Notes: generated by a model not told the origin, from the sequence alone. A DNA stretch of 32,080 bases from Paracoccaceae bacterium (GCA_017852835.1 JAFMKS010000021.1:1-32080); one strand, 5' to 3'; shown: positions 8,375-15,351, counted from the stretch's first letter. Numbers and translations are program-made.

Positions 8375-9367
8375 TTAGGCGTTTACGTCAACGACGACGC
8401 GACCCTTAACTTGTCCCTTTAGGATGTCTTTGCCCAATGCTGGCAAATCACTCAAAGTTGCGGGGTGGATCATAGCCTCAAGCTTATCCATCGGCAGGTC
8501 TTTTGCGATGCGTTCCCAGGCACGTAGGCGGTTGTCATAGGGTTGCATCACGCTGTCGATCCCCAATAGGTTCACGCCGCGCAATAGAAACGGGATAACC
8601 GTTGCAGGCAGGCCCGCGCCCCCTGCCAAACCAACCGCCGAAACCGATCCGCCGTATTTCATTTGCCCCAGCACACGTGCCAACATGTCACCACCCACGG
8701 CGTCCACACATCCTGCCCATGTTTCACGCTCGAGCGGGCGTTTAACGGTTTCGTTGATCTCTTCCCGTGGCACGATTTGGGTAGCGCCAAGGGCGCGCAA
8801 ATACTCTTCGGTTTCAGGACGTCCTGTGACGGCCGCAACCTCATACCCAAGGTTTGCTAGGATCGCTGTTGCAACAGATCCGACACCCCCCGCAGCGCCC
8901 GTTACCAAAACAGGGCCTTGATCCGGCTTCAACCCATGATCCTCAAGCGCCATAACCGCCAACATCGCGGTAAAGCCCGCGGTCCCAACCGCCATCGCCT
9001 GACGCGATGACAGACCGCTCGGTAATGGAACCAGCCAATCGGCATTGACGCGGGCCTTTTGAGCGTATCCGCCCCAATGCACCTCACCCACGCGCCAACC
9101 CGTTAGGACAACACTGTCCCCTGTTCTGTAGCGTAGATCATCCGAGCTTTCGATGGTCCCTGCGAAATCAATTCCTGGAACATGGGGATATTCGCGCACC
9201 AAACCGCCCCCTGGACCAATGCAAAGGCCGTCCTTGTAGTTTACGGTTGAATATTCAACGTTCACCACAACATTGCCTTCAGGCAGTTGATCGGTGCTGA
9301 TCTGTTCGACCGCTGCGGATGTTTTGCCGCTTTCTTCATCCTTATTGACCACTAATGCATTAAACAT
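8375..9367 (-). CDS. acuI: Acryloyl-CoA reductase AcuI (MDR family)
   Basis: An NADPH-dependent medium-chain reductase that converts toxic acryloyl-CoA to propionyl-CoA, the detoxification step after DMSP cleavage to acrylate. The 330-residue protein has the YhdH/AcuI features: an N-terminal GroES-like domain with STVNYKDGL and HVPGIDFAGTI, then a Rossmann domain with the cofactor loop VTGAAGGVGSVA. There are no zinc-binding cysteines, as expected for this zinc-free branch. A strong AGGAGG site lies five bases before the ATG, and the gene starts 17 bases after dmdA, so they form one transcription unit. This dmdA-acuI order is well known in roseobacters and supports AcuI over a general quinone reductase. 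A hairpin follows its stop codon. Confidence 0.9.
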   Translation of the reverse strand: MFNALVVNKDEESGKTSAAVEQISTDQLPEGNVVVNVEYSTVNYKDGLCIGPGGGLVREYPHVPGIDFAGTIESSDDLRYRTGDSVVLTGWRVGEVHWGGYAQKARVNADWLVPLPSGLSSRQAMAVGTAGFTAMLAVMALEDHGLKPDQGPVLVTGAAGGVGSVATAILANLGYEVAAVTGRPETEEYLRALGATQIVPREEINETVKRPLERETWAGCVDAVGGDMLARVLGQMKYGGSVSAVGLAGGAGLPATVIPFLLRGVNLLGIDSVMQPYDNRLRAWERIAKDLPMDKLEAMIHPATLSDLPALGKDILKGQVKGRVVVDVNA

Positions 9368-9384
9368 CTGATCCTCCTACTTTC

Positions 9385-10485
9385 TTAAATCCAAAATCTG
9401 TCTTTCACGCGGGCGCTGCGTTCGCCCACGCCTGTGTCTACGATTAATTCTTGGCCCGCTTCCCAATAGCCCGCATCAATCATGCCAATGGCCACGTTTG
9501 TGTTGAAATCTGGGGACCACGTGGCCGATGCGATCAGACCCACATTTTTCCCATCCACATAAACCGACCAACCGGTCGCATTATGGGGCAGATCGCCAGA
9601 ACCCGAAATTTCGATGGGACGAATTTGTCGAGGGGTGCCGTTTTCCTTTTGTGCTTCGATCACGGATTTGCCGATGTAATCCTCGGGGGAATTACAGAAT
9701 TTGGCCAAGCCCGCCTCAACAGGGGTATTTTCGCGCGTCATGTCCGAGCCGAAGGACAACAATCCGCCTTCTATCCGTTCGATCAGATTTGGACAGCCTG
9801 CGCGTACGTTCAAATCCTTACCCGCCGCCATCAAGGCATCCCACAGCGGCATGCCGAATTGCGTGCCATCCACATAGATTTCAAAGCCGCCCTGTTTGGA
9901 CCAACCAGAGCGCGCAACCACAAATTCGGTATCCATAAACGCCATGCGTTTGTAACGGAAGAAACGTATATCGCGCACATCATCCCCAAAAACACGCGAC
10001 ATCAGTTCGTCGGCCTTTGGCCCCTGCACCGCAAGTGGCGACACATCGGGTTCCACAATGTCAACATCCATCTTTGATGCAATCGCAAGCCCAAGCGCAT
10101 ATTGCAGCAAATCACCATCCGCCAATGACAGCCAATAATGATCCTGCGCCAATTTGATCGCCACAGGGTCATTCAACATGCCCCCATTATGATCACAAAT
10201 CGGCACATAGTAACACTGATCATCCGCCATGCGATCCATGTCGCGCGGACTCATCAACTTCATCAGGCGCAGGGCATCGGGGCCCTGAATGCTGACCTGT
10301 CGCTCAACGGCAACATCCCAAACCTGAACATGCTCTTTCAGGTGGCGATAATCGGCCTCATAGCTTTCAAAATAGCTAGGCAGCAACATGTGGTTATAAA
10401 CCGTATATGCCTTGGCGCCAGCCGCCTGAACACCGGCTGTAAACGGGGTGCCGCGCACGCGGCGTGATGGAACAATACCTGCCAT
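9385..10485 (-). CDS. dmdA: Dimethylsulfoniopropionate demethylase DmdA
   Basis: A cytoplasmic tetrahydrofolate-dependent enzyme that moves a methyl group from DMSP to THF, giving 3-methylmercaptopropionate and 5-methyl-THF. This is the first step of the DMSP demethylation pathway. The 366-residue protein has the glycine-cleavage T-protein (GcvT) fold. Its N-terminal PSRRVRGTPF, YTVYNHMLLP and HLKEHVQVWDV segments and the later VRAGCPNLIERIEGGLLSFG match DmdA as I remember it, more closely than ordinary GcvT. The acuI gene directly downstream strengthens the call. The ribosome site AGGAG lies seven bases before the ATG and sits inside a small palindrome (10488-10498). A stable hairpin separates it from the DUF1326 gene upstream. 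Confidence 0.87.
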   Translation of the reverse strand: MAGIVPSRRVRGTPFTAGVQAAGAKAYTVYNHMLLPSYFESYEADYRHLKEHVQVWDVAVERQVSIQGPDALRLMKLMSPRDMDRMADDQCYYVPICDHNGGMLNDPVAIKLAQDHYWLSLADGDLLQYALGLAIASKMDVDIVEPDVSPLAVQGPKADELMSRVFGDDVRDIRFFRYKRMAFMDTEFVVARSGWSKQGGFEIYVDGTQFGMPLWDALMAAGKDLNVRAGCPNLIERIEGGLLSFGSDMTRENTPVEAGLAKFCNSPEDYIGKSVIEAQKENGTPRQIRPIEISGSGDLPHNATGWSVYVDGKNVGLIASATWSPDFNTNVAIGMIDAGYWEAGQELIVDTGVGERSARVKDRFWI

Positions 10486-10487
10486 CC

Positions 10488-10498
10488 TAGGACTCCTA
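10488..10498 (-). promoter_or_regulatory. Palindrome covering the dmdA ribosome-binding site
   Basis: An eleven-base perfect palindrome (TAGGA-C-TCCTA on the plus strand) includes the AGGAG Shine-Dalgarno sequence of dmdA. Self-pairing within one strand would leave too small a loop, so occlusion of the ribosome site would need pairing with other sequence or binding of a protein. The palindrome itself is certain. Any function is inferred. Confidence 0.4.
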
Positions 10499-10516
10499 AT
10501 CCAAAGAGAAACGAAA

Positions 10517-10548
10517 ACAGAGGGATAGGTTTCAAACCTACCCCCTGT
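10517..10548 (-). terminator. Intercistronic hairpin between the DUF1326 gene and dmdA
   Basis: A nearly perfect inverted repeat of about 15 pairs (ACAG, GGG and TAGGTTT arms) lies 18 bases after the DUF1326 stop codon. On the minus strand it is followed by the T-rich TCTGTTTTCGTTTC. It has the form of an intrinsic terminator or attenuator. Only about 30 bases remain before the dmdA start, too few for an independent promoter after it, so transcription probably reads through in part, or the hairpin protects a processed mRNA end. Confidence 0.55.
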
Positions 10549-10565
10549 TTCAATTCAAAACGGGT

Positions 10566-11249
10566 TTAGCTTGGACCGTGCCAATCGATTTGACAGATCT
10601 CGGCAGAGCGGCCGTCAAAATCCCAAACGCGGCCATGGGCGCGCACACGGCCTTGGGTAGCAGTAGCGACAGTGATATCTGGACCCATCCAGTATTCTGT
10701 GTTTTTCACAACGATTTCTTCGCCCTTGTGACCAGGAACTGGAACAACCTCGCCCTGAATAACCTTGCCCACCATCAAGCGGCGTGCATTGCCTTCGGTT
10801 GTGAATTCAACAGGGGCGCGTTCTGCGCCCAAAAATTCGCTGACCAACACCTTGAACAACCCTGTTGTGCCCTTGGCCTGACCGCTAAAGATTTTAATCA
10901 ATGCCTCATAGGCGGCATAGCTTGCGCGTTCGTCAATATAGGCTGCCGCTTTCCAGTTGCCGCGCGCCATCAGGCCCGGGATTTCCAACACCAAACCGAC
11001 GTTCAAACCTGATAGGTCTTCGTCGCCATAGTGCCCTTCATCGATGCGCACACCTGCCCATGCCTGACAGTAGCCTTCTGTTGGGGCATGTTTACCCAAG
11101 GATACAACGCAGGGGCAGAACACTGTACAGTTACAGTTTAGGATCAATTCACCTTTAATCGCCCAAGGCGTTAGACCCGGATCCTTTTTCATCGCCTCTG
11201 GATGACGGCTATCAATTTTTGCAGGTACCTCTAAACGATCACTTGCCAT
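10566..11249 (-). CDS. DUF1326 domain-containing protein with CxC-x3-CxC motif
   Basis: A 227-residue soluble protein of unknown function in the DUF1326 family. The conserved NCNCTVFCPC motif puts four cysteines at residues 39, 41, 45 and 47, an arrangement suited to metal or thiol chemistry. Further cysteines occur in EGYCQAW and in ICQIDWHG at the C-terminus. No signal peptide or membrane helix is visible. The start is fixed by AAGGAG six bases before the ATG at 11249. A longer frame to 11306 would run through the end of the upstream gene. It begins ten bases after the DUF2182 gene, and the two families are typically found as a pair. A role as a metal-binding partner of the membrane protein is inference. 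Confidence 0.85.
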   Translation of the reverse strand: MASDRLEVPAKIDSRHPEAMKKDPGLTPWAIKGELILNCNCTVFCPCVVSLGKHAPTEGYCQAWAGVRIDEGHYGDEDLSGLNVGLVLEIPGLMARGNWKAAAYIDERASYAAYEALIKIFSGQAKGTTGLFKVLVSEFLGAERAPVEFTTEGNARRLMVGKVIQGEVVPVPGHKGEEIVVKNTEYWMGPDITVATATQGRVRAHGRVWDFDGRSAEICQIDWHGPS

Positions 11250-11259
11250 GATGTTCTCC

Positions 11260-12021
11260 TTAAATAAGACCAAGGGCAATGAGTGCTGCACCACACAACA
11301 AAGCATAACCCAAAGGTTTCGTTATATACGTTCCAATTTGCGGTAGCTTTTCCACCACCATTAACACAGTCGCCAGTCCCATAAATACCAAATTCATCAC
11401 ACCGCCGACAAAGGCCAGACACATCAGCGCCCAACAACATCCCAAACAGACAAGACCAAGGCGCAGACCATTGCGCCATGCCCCTTCGTCAAAATATTGC
11501 ATGAAAAAGGTAAGTGGCGCGCGGCATTTGGAGAGGCAGGCTTCTTTCACATTTGAAAACTGATAGGCCCCCGCAATTGCCAACAGAACCGCCGAGAGAT
11601 AGCGAGAGGTTGATTGCCCAAATTGATCCGCCGCACCGTAAACAAACAGCGCCATCTGCAACGCGCTTGCAGCCAACGAAAAGCCGATCCAAACAACCAG
11701 ATATCCTACCATCAATTTCCACAGGTTTGTTTGCGCCACGGCCCCCAAATCATCATAAGTCGCGAATGCAGGCAGCGCGGTGGGTGCCATCATCGCAATA
11801 CTCATCAACGACCACATAGAGAACAGGCGGAAAAATCCCGCACCATCTGGACTAACCACACAAAGCGTTGCCCAAAATTCTGCGCCGTAAATCGCCCGTA
11901 ATTCCCGCAAATCGCCCACAGACAGCGACATGGCATAAAGCACGCCCCACGCAACCAAAATCGCCCCGTAAAGGCCGATCCAGTGCCATCTCGTCATTTT
12001 GCGAATGTGTTCAGAAACCAT
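11260..12021 (-). CDS. DUF2182 multi-pass membrane protein (predicted metal-binding)
   Basis: A 253-residue inner-membrane protein with about seven hydrophobic segments. It has the DUF2182 signatures: WSLMSIAMMAPTALPAF with its Met-rich AMMxP core, then KEACLSKCRAPL, and later LGCCWALMCLAFVGGVMNLVFMG. Paired cysteines and methionines in or next to membrane helices suggest metal or redox chemistry, but the biochemical function is unknown. The ATG at 12021 (GGA eight bases upstream) is chosen because the longer frame opens with GTG at 12090 and would run across the divergent GntR start and its operator. It is the first gene of a likely DUF2182-DUF1326-dmdA-acuI unit. Confidence 0.82.
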   Translation of the reverse strand: MVSEHIRKMTRWHWIGLYGAILVAWGVLYAMSLSVGDLRELRAIYGAEFWATLCVVSPDGAGFFRLFSMWSLMSIAMMAPTALPAFATYDDLGAVAQTNLWKLMVGYLVVWIGFSLAASALQMALFVYGAADQFGQSTSRYLSAVLLAIAGAYQFSNVKEACLSKCRAPLTFFMQYFDEGAWRNGLRLGLVCLGCCWALMCLAFVGGVMNLVFMGLATVLMVVEKLPQIGTYITKPLGYALLCGAALIALGLI

Positions 12022-12042
12022 TGCGGCGATTCCAATTAATAC

Positions 12043-12071
12043 TTGCAATTTAAATGTCAGACTTTTAATTG
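12043..12071 (+). promoter_or_regulatory. Candidate promoter of the GntR-family gene
   Basis: TTGCAA (12043-12048) and TAATTG (12066-12071) are separated by 17 bases, as for a housekeeping-sigma promoter with a weak -10. The predicted start point near 12078 is at or just before the ATG at 12080, so the message would be leaderless or nearly so. The operator overlaps this promoter. Confidence 0.35.
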
Positions 12072-12078
12072 TCTGACA
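12055..12078. promoter_or_regulatory. Perfect inverted repeat, likely operator of the divergent GntR regulator
   Basis: TGTCAGAC (12055-12062) and GTCTGACA (12071-12078) form an exact eight-base inverted repeat with an eight-base AT-only spacer. Each arm contains GT-N3-AC, the core recognised by FadR/FCD-type GntR proteins, and the right arm in context (TTGTCTGACAA) fits T-N-GT-N3-AC-N-A. It lies between the DUF2182 gene and the GntR gene and covers a possible minus-strand -35 hexamer (TTGTCA). Binding there could control both directions. Confidence 0.7.
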
Positions 12079-12079
12079 A

Positions 12080-12808
12080 ATGAAAAACACACGAAATGAC
12101 GCAACGGATCTTTCGGCTCAAATCGCATCTAAAATTCGGGATTCGATTGTTGAGGGGCGATTGATTGTAAATGAGCGCCTCCCGTCTGAGGCCGAGCTTT
12201 CCGAACAATTTTCTGTCTCGCGCTCAACTGTACGAGAGGCGTTGAAACGTTTGGCGGCGCAATCGCTGATCCGCACGCAACGCGGGGCCTTTGGTGGCGC
12301 TTTTGTGAATAAGCTCAGCTATCAGGACGCCTATTCGCAAAACATCACCACATCGACCCTGTTGTTGTCGATGAATGATATTAACATTGATGTCGCCTGC
12401 GAGGCGCGCTTTGCGCTGGAACGCTCTTGTGTGCCATTGGCCTGCGCCCGGCGCAGCGAAGAGCAACTGTCCGTCATGCGCCGTGAATTGCACCGCCAAA
12501 CCTCGCCCGATCTAAGTGATGAGGAATGGTGCGCATCGGACGTGGCCTTTCACCGATCCTTTGTGGATTGTGCCCAAAACCCCGTGCTGTCCTATCAACT
12601 GACGGGCGCGGTTGAGGCGATGCAGCCGCTGATGAACATGATCACCTTCACCGCACGGTCCCGCGCCAAAATCATCAGCCACCACGCGGCCCTGATCACA
12701 TCATTGGAGACGCAGGATATTCCATTGGCGGAACGCACATTGGGCGAATTGGCCGAGTATTCCATGCAATTGGCGGCCAAGGTTTTGGCGGATCGCGAAA
12801 AAAAATAA
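12080..12808 (+). CDS. GntR-family transcriptional regulator (FadR/FCD subfamily)
   Basis: A 242-residue DNA-binding repressor or activator. The N-terminal winged helix-turn-helix spans about residues 10-75, with RLPSEAELSEQFSVSRSTVREALKRL as the helix-turn-helix. The C-terminal helical ligand domain is of the FCD type, with acidic and histidine residues that could bind a metal-assisted carboxylate ligand (for example FHRSFVDCAQN and SHHAAL). The gene diverges from the DUF2182-DUF1326-dmdA-acuI unit across a perfect inverted repeat, so it probably regulates itself and that unit, perhaps in response to a DMSP breakdown product. There is no Shine-Dalgarno sequence before the ATG, and a promoter is placed so that the mRNA may be leaderless. 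Confidence 0.85.
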   Translation: MKNTRNDATDLSAQIASKIRDSIVEGRLIVNERLPSEAELSEQFSVSRSTVREALKRLAAQSLIRTQRGAFGGAFVNKLSYQDAYSQNITTSTLLLSMNDINIDVACEARFALERSCVPLACARRSEEQLSVMRRELHRQTSPDLSDEEWCASDVAFHRSFVDCAQNPVLSYQLTGAVEAMQPLMNMITFTARSRAKIISHHAALITSLETQDIPLAERTLGELAEYSMQLAAKVLADREKK

Positions 12809-12861
12809 ACAGCGGCTGCCCATAAAATCACTTTCGGCCCTTCACATCCCCATGGATCAGA

Positions 12862-13175
12862 CATATGTTCAACGTGTCCTTCGGGACTATGGACATAAAC
12901 GCGCGCGTAATAAGCGGATCGGACCCGGGGGCGGTACCCGGCAGCTCCACCAAACAATAGGGGGCTGAAATAGGATCGACGAACGTCTAAAGGTGTTAGC
13001 TTTGTCTCGGCTGTCTGCCACCGTTATCGGCGAAAACTGTACAATTGCAAATGACAATCGTGCTCCAGTAGCAATGGCCGCGTAAGCGGTCGGAGATACT
13101 GAAATCTAAAGCCCTAGGGTCAAGCAACGCTAGGCGGGGTTACGGGGGTTCCTGGCAACAGAATACCCCCACTTC
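12862..13175 (+). ncRNA. ssrA: Circularly permuted (two-piece) tmRNA, alphaproteobacterial type
   Basis: The acceptor piece comes first and ends in a T-arm-like CCGGG/CCCGG hairpin and CAGCTCC-ACCA at 12942-12952. After an eight-base spacer the coding piece starts at 12961 with GGGGCTGAAATAGGATCGACG. GGGGCTG pairs with CAGCTCC over seven pairs and includes the G3-U70 alanine identity pair. The tag frame at 13047-13085 encodes ANDNRAPVAMAA followed by TAA. A pseudoknot-like hairpin ends near 13170. The outer limits are estimates: the 5' boundary follows an irregular hairpin at 12864-12897. The RNA rescues stalled ribosomes and tags the nascent protein for ClpXP. It stands 70-odd bases before sspB, which delivers such tagged proteins. 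The T-loop-like sequence (GGCGGTA) is not the usual TTCGANT. Confidence 0.92.
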
Positions 13176-13241
13176 ACAAAAATATCCGCTTTTGTTTCCA
13201 CAGAAATCCCTTATGGTTAAGAGAACAACAAGGAGTTTCCC

Positions 13242-13721
13242 ATGACAGATACATTGGATTACGGATCATTGATGCATCGCGCCATGCGGGGTCTGATTTT
13301 TAATGTGCTGGAACAGGTGCGCGATCACGGCCTACCTGGAAACCACCATTTCTTTATCACGTTTGATACCACGCATCCTGATGTGCAATTGGCAGATTGG
13401 CTGAAGGATCGCTATCCTGAGGAAATGACCGTTGTTATTCAGCATTGGTTTGACAATCTGGTTGTGCGTGAGGACGGGTTTTCCATCACGCTGAACTTCG
13501 GTGATCAACCAGAGCCCATTCAGATCCCATTTGATGCGATCCAAACATTCGTTGACCCATCGGTCGAATTTGGTTTGCGCTTTGAAAACCAAGATATGGA
13601 TGAGATTGAGGATGAGGCCGAGGCAGACGAGAGTGAACCGAGTGCTGACACCGCAGAGACATCAGATGAAGCACCCCGCCAAGAGGCCGAGGTTGTCTCA
13701 TTGGATCAATTCCGCAGGTAA
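13242..13721 (+). CDS. sspB: SspB-type ClpXP adaptor (alphaproteobacterial SspB)
   Basis: A ClpXP protease specificity factor that binds ssrA-tagged proteins and tethers them to the N-domain of ClpX. The 159-residue protein has the SspB fold at residues 1-115 (for example LDYGSLMHRAMRG, HHFFITFDTTHPDVQL, VVIQHWFDNL and SITLNFG, with IPFDAIQTFVDPSVEFGLRF at its end). An acidic, flexible linker of about 30 residues follows, then the short basic/hydrophobic ClpX-docking tail EVVSLDQFRR. AAGGAG precedes the ATG by six bases. It is the first gene after ssrA on the same strand, and DUF4169 and ribbon-helix-helix genes follow closely, so the three are probably cotranscribed. Confidence 0.92.
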   Translation: MTDTLDYGSLMHRAMRGLIFNVLEQVRDHGLPGNHHFFITFDTTHPDVQLADWLKDRYPEEMTVVIQHWFDNLVVREDGFSITLNFGDQPEPIQIPFDAIQTFVDPSVEFGLRFENQDMDEIEDEAEADESEPSADTAETSDEAPRQEAEVVSLDQFRR

Positions 13722-13736
13722 CACAGTTCCTCTATC

Positions 13737-13913
13737 ATGGCCGAGATCATCAATCTAAACCGTGCCCGCAAAACCAAGACCCGCGCGGAAAAACGAAAAA
13801 TCGCCGATCAGAACGCTCAGAAATTTGGGCGTACCAAGGGCGAAAAGAAACGGGATGTTGTGATTGCCGCCAAGGCCAAAGACCACGTGGATCAACATAA
13901 GCGCGACATATGA
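13737..13913 (+). CDS. DUF4169 small basic protein
   Basis: A 58-residue, strongly basic protein beginning MAEIINLNRARKTK and containing KFGRTKGEKKRD, the pattern of the DUF4169 family, whose function is unknown. It is largely charged and probably helical. It starts 15 bases after sspB, and its stop overlaps the ATG of the next gene (ATGA), so the three genes look like one operon. The frame is short and easily missed, but the family match and the tight coupling support it. Confidence 0.8.
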   Translation: MAEIINLNRARKTKTRAEKRKIADQNAQKFGRTKGEKKRDVVIAAKAKDHVDQHKRDI

Positions 13914-14152
13914 CCCTGCGCCCCAAAAAACGCTCTCTCACATTGCGGGGGCATCGTACGTCTGTCAGTGTCGAAGATCGCTTTTGGACAGCCTTTTGTT
14001 CGATTGCCCGCGAACGCGATTTGGCGATCAACGAATTGGCGGCCCTGATCGACGAAACACGCGATATCGAAACCGAAGGATTGGCCAGCGCCATTCGTGA
14101 TTACGTTTTACGTCACTATATGGAACGCGCAGCGGATCAATCGCGCGATTGA
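13910..14152 (+). CDS. Ribbon-helix-helix domain protein
   Basis: An 80-residue protein of the alphaproteobacterial ribbon-helix-helix family (RHH_4-like). A basic strand with RPKKRSLTLRGHRTSVSVEDRFW would form the DNA-contacting beta ribbon, followed by two helices ending in LRHYME. Its ATG overlaps the DUF4169 stop by four bases. The pairing with DUF4169 after sspB suggests a conserved operon, but no target is known. The last codons and stop lie in a 16-base perfect palindrome (14137-14152). Confidence 0.8.
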   Translation: MTLRPKKRSLTLRGHRTSVSVEDRFWTAFCSIARERDLAINELAALIDETRDIETEGLASAIRDYVLRHYMERAADQSRD

Positions 14153-14160
14153 AGGTTCAA

Positions 14161-14470
14161 CTAAATCCCATCCTTGGCCCGCACGGTTAAATGCGCCACA
14201 GGCACGGGCCGACCATGATCGGTCATGGAAATCCGATATTTCCACAAAATCGCCGCGATCAACAATCGCCCCTCAATCGTGCTGGTGACACGCCAGCCGA
14301 AATTGTCGGTGCTGCGCAGGGGTTCCTGCGCGATTGTGTAATTTGATATGCCCGCCTGCTCTAGGGACTCCGGTTGGTATAATTCGCGGTAACGGCGGGG
14401 TGGAAACGGATCAAATCCGGGTATGTAAAAGACCCGCCTGCGAAAAACATCTTGTGCATTTGCGCGTCAT
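14161..14470 (-). pseudogene. Broken gene after ccdA: frameshift at a T run and probable 3' truncation
   Basis: A minus-strand frame open from 14466 to the TAG at 14161 encodes a plausible protein, with RRRVFYIPGFDPFPPRRYRELYQ near its start. I recall this opening from longer roseobacter proteins of alpha/beta-hydrolase type, but cannot verify it. The frame has no ATG, GTG or TTG before that sequence. A good ribosome site (AAGGAG) and ATG at 14470 are in another frame. A change of one base in the T5 run at 14443-14447 would join them: one T fewer joins the 14470 start, and one T more would join ATGs at 14459 and 14450. The product would be only about 100 residues. It follows ccdA by 47 bases. 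A sequencing error in the T run is the main alternative for the frameshift. Confidence 0.5.
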
Positions 14471-14517
14471 CCCGCCCGTCTCCTTCTTCTGACTATGGCG
14501 GGAAAACGGGTGTAAAT

Positions 14518-15267
14518 CTAGCCCAAGGTTGCAAGTGCAGGGAAGTTTTCCAAAAGCCAAAAGGACATCGCCGAAAATCCGCCTGTCAGCATCAACAAAC
14601 CAATGGTCCAAAGCAACAGCCCCATAAGCTTTTCAATTTGTTCCATGTGGCGCTTCATCCAAGTCAGAACACCACCCAAACGGGACAAAAATACTGCGAC
14701 CAGCAAAAATGGCACCCCAAGCCCAAGCGCATAAACCGCCAGTAATATCGTGCCCCGCATCACAGATGCCTCTTGGGCTGCAAGGCTTAGGATCGCGCCC
14801 AGTTGTGGACCGATACAGGGGGTCCAGCCAAAGGCAAAGGCCAGACCGAGGATATAGGCCCCAAAGGCAGAACCGCCCTGATCCCCCGCATCCATACGCG
14901 CCTCACGATCCAGCAACCCAATCCGGTAAACGCCTACAAAATGCGCCCCAAAAATCATAACCAAGATCGCGGCAACCGTATTGAAATAAGATTGATAGGT
15001 CGCAAAAACCGACCCAAGGGTCGAGGCCGCAAATCCCAAGATTAGGAAAACGGTGCTCAGCCCAAAAACGAAAAAGATTGCTGGTAAAACGGCAGAAGAT
15101 CTGCGCGAGCAATCGTTTAGATCATTCAGTGAAACGCCACTCATATAGGCCAAATAGGGCGGCACAATCGGCAGCACACAGGGGCTTAAAAACGACAACA
15201 AACCTGCCACCGCAGCCACAATCATTGCGGGCAGCAATCCCGCATCTATCAGATCGATTCCAAACAT
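14518..15267 (-). CDS. ccdA: CcdA-type thiol-disulfide membrane transporter (cytochrome c biogenesis)
   Basis: A six-helix inner-membrane protein that passes reducing equivalents from cytoplasmic thioredoxin to periplasmic thiol partners, mainly for cytochrome c maturation. The 249-residue chain has the two conserved redox cysteines in their motifs, SPCVLP (Cys30) and TPCIGP (Cys151), each next to prolines in helices 1 and 4. The length matches stand-alone CcdA rather than DsbD. It diverges from the TusA-like gene and is followed by a broken gene on the same strand. Confidence 0.92.
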   Translation of the reverse strand: MFGIDLIDAGLLPAMIVAAVAGLLSFLSPCVLPIVPPYLAYMSGVSLNDLNDCSRRSSAVLPAIFFVFGLSTVFLILGFAASTLGSVFATYQSYFNTVAAILVMIFGAHFVGVYRIGLLDREARMDAGDQGGSAFGAYILGLAFAFGWTPCIGPQLGAILSLAAQEASVMRGTILLAVYALGLGVPFLLVAVFLSRLGGVLTWMKRHMEQIEKLMGLLLWTIGLLMLTGGFSAMSFWLLENFPALATLG

Positions 15268-15321
15268 ATCAATGATCTAGGACATTTTTCCGAAGAGGTC
15301 ACGCGACAATGGATCACAAGA

Positions 15322-15351
15322 TTGTGGACTTCATCTAGGACGCGCTATATC
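15322..15351 (+). promoter_or_regulatory. Candidate promoter of the TusA-like gene
   Basis: TTGTGG (15322-15327) and TATATC (15346-15351) are spaced by 18 bases. Transcription would start near 15358, two bases before the ATG at 15360, which has no Shine-Dalgarno sequence. This suggests a nearly leaderless message. Confidence 0.35.

Noticed and set aside
12022-12090. Upstream GTG start of the DUF2182 protein
   Set aside because: It would run across the divergent GntR ATG and the whole inverted-repeat operator.
12595-12957. Minus-strand open frame over the end of the GntR gene and the tmRNA acceptor piece
   Set aside because: It runs through the tmRNA acceptor region and the regulator's codons in antisense. 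The RNA structure and the GntR frame explain the sequence better.
14137-14152. Perfect 16-base palindrome covering the end of the ribbon-helix-helix gene
   Set aside because: It has no loop bases and no T tract on either side, lies in coding sequence, and can arise from codon use. I did not call it a terminator or operator.
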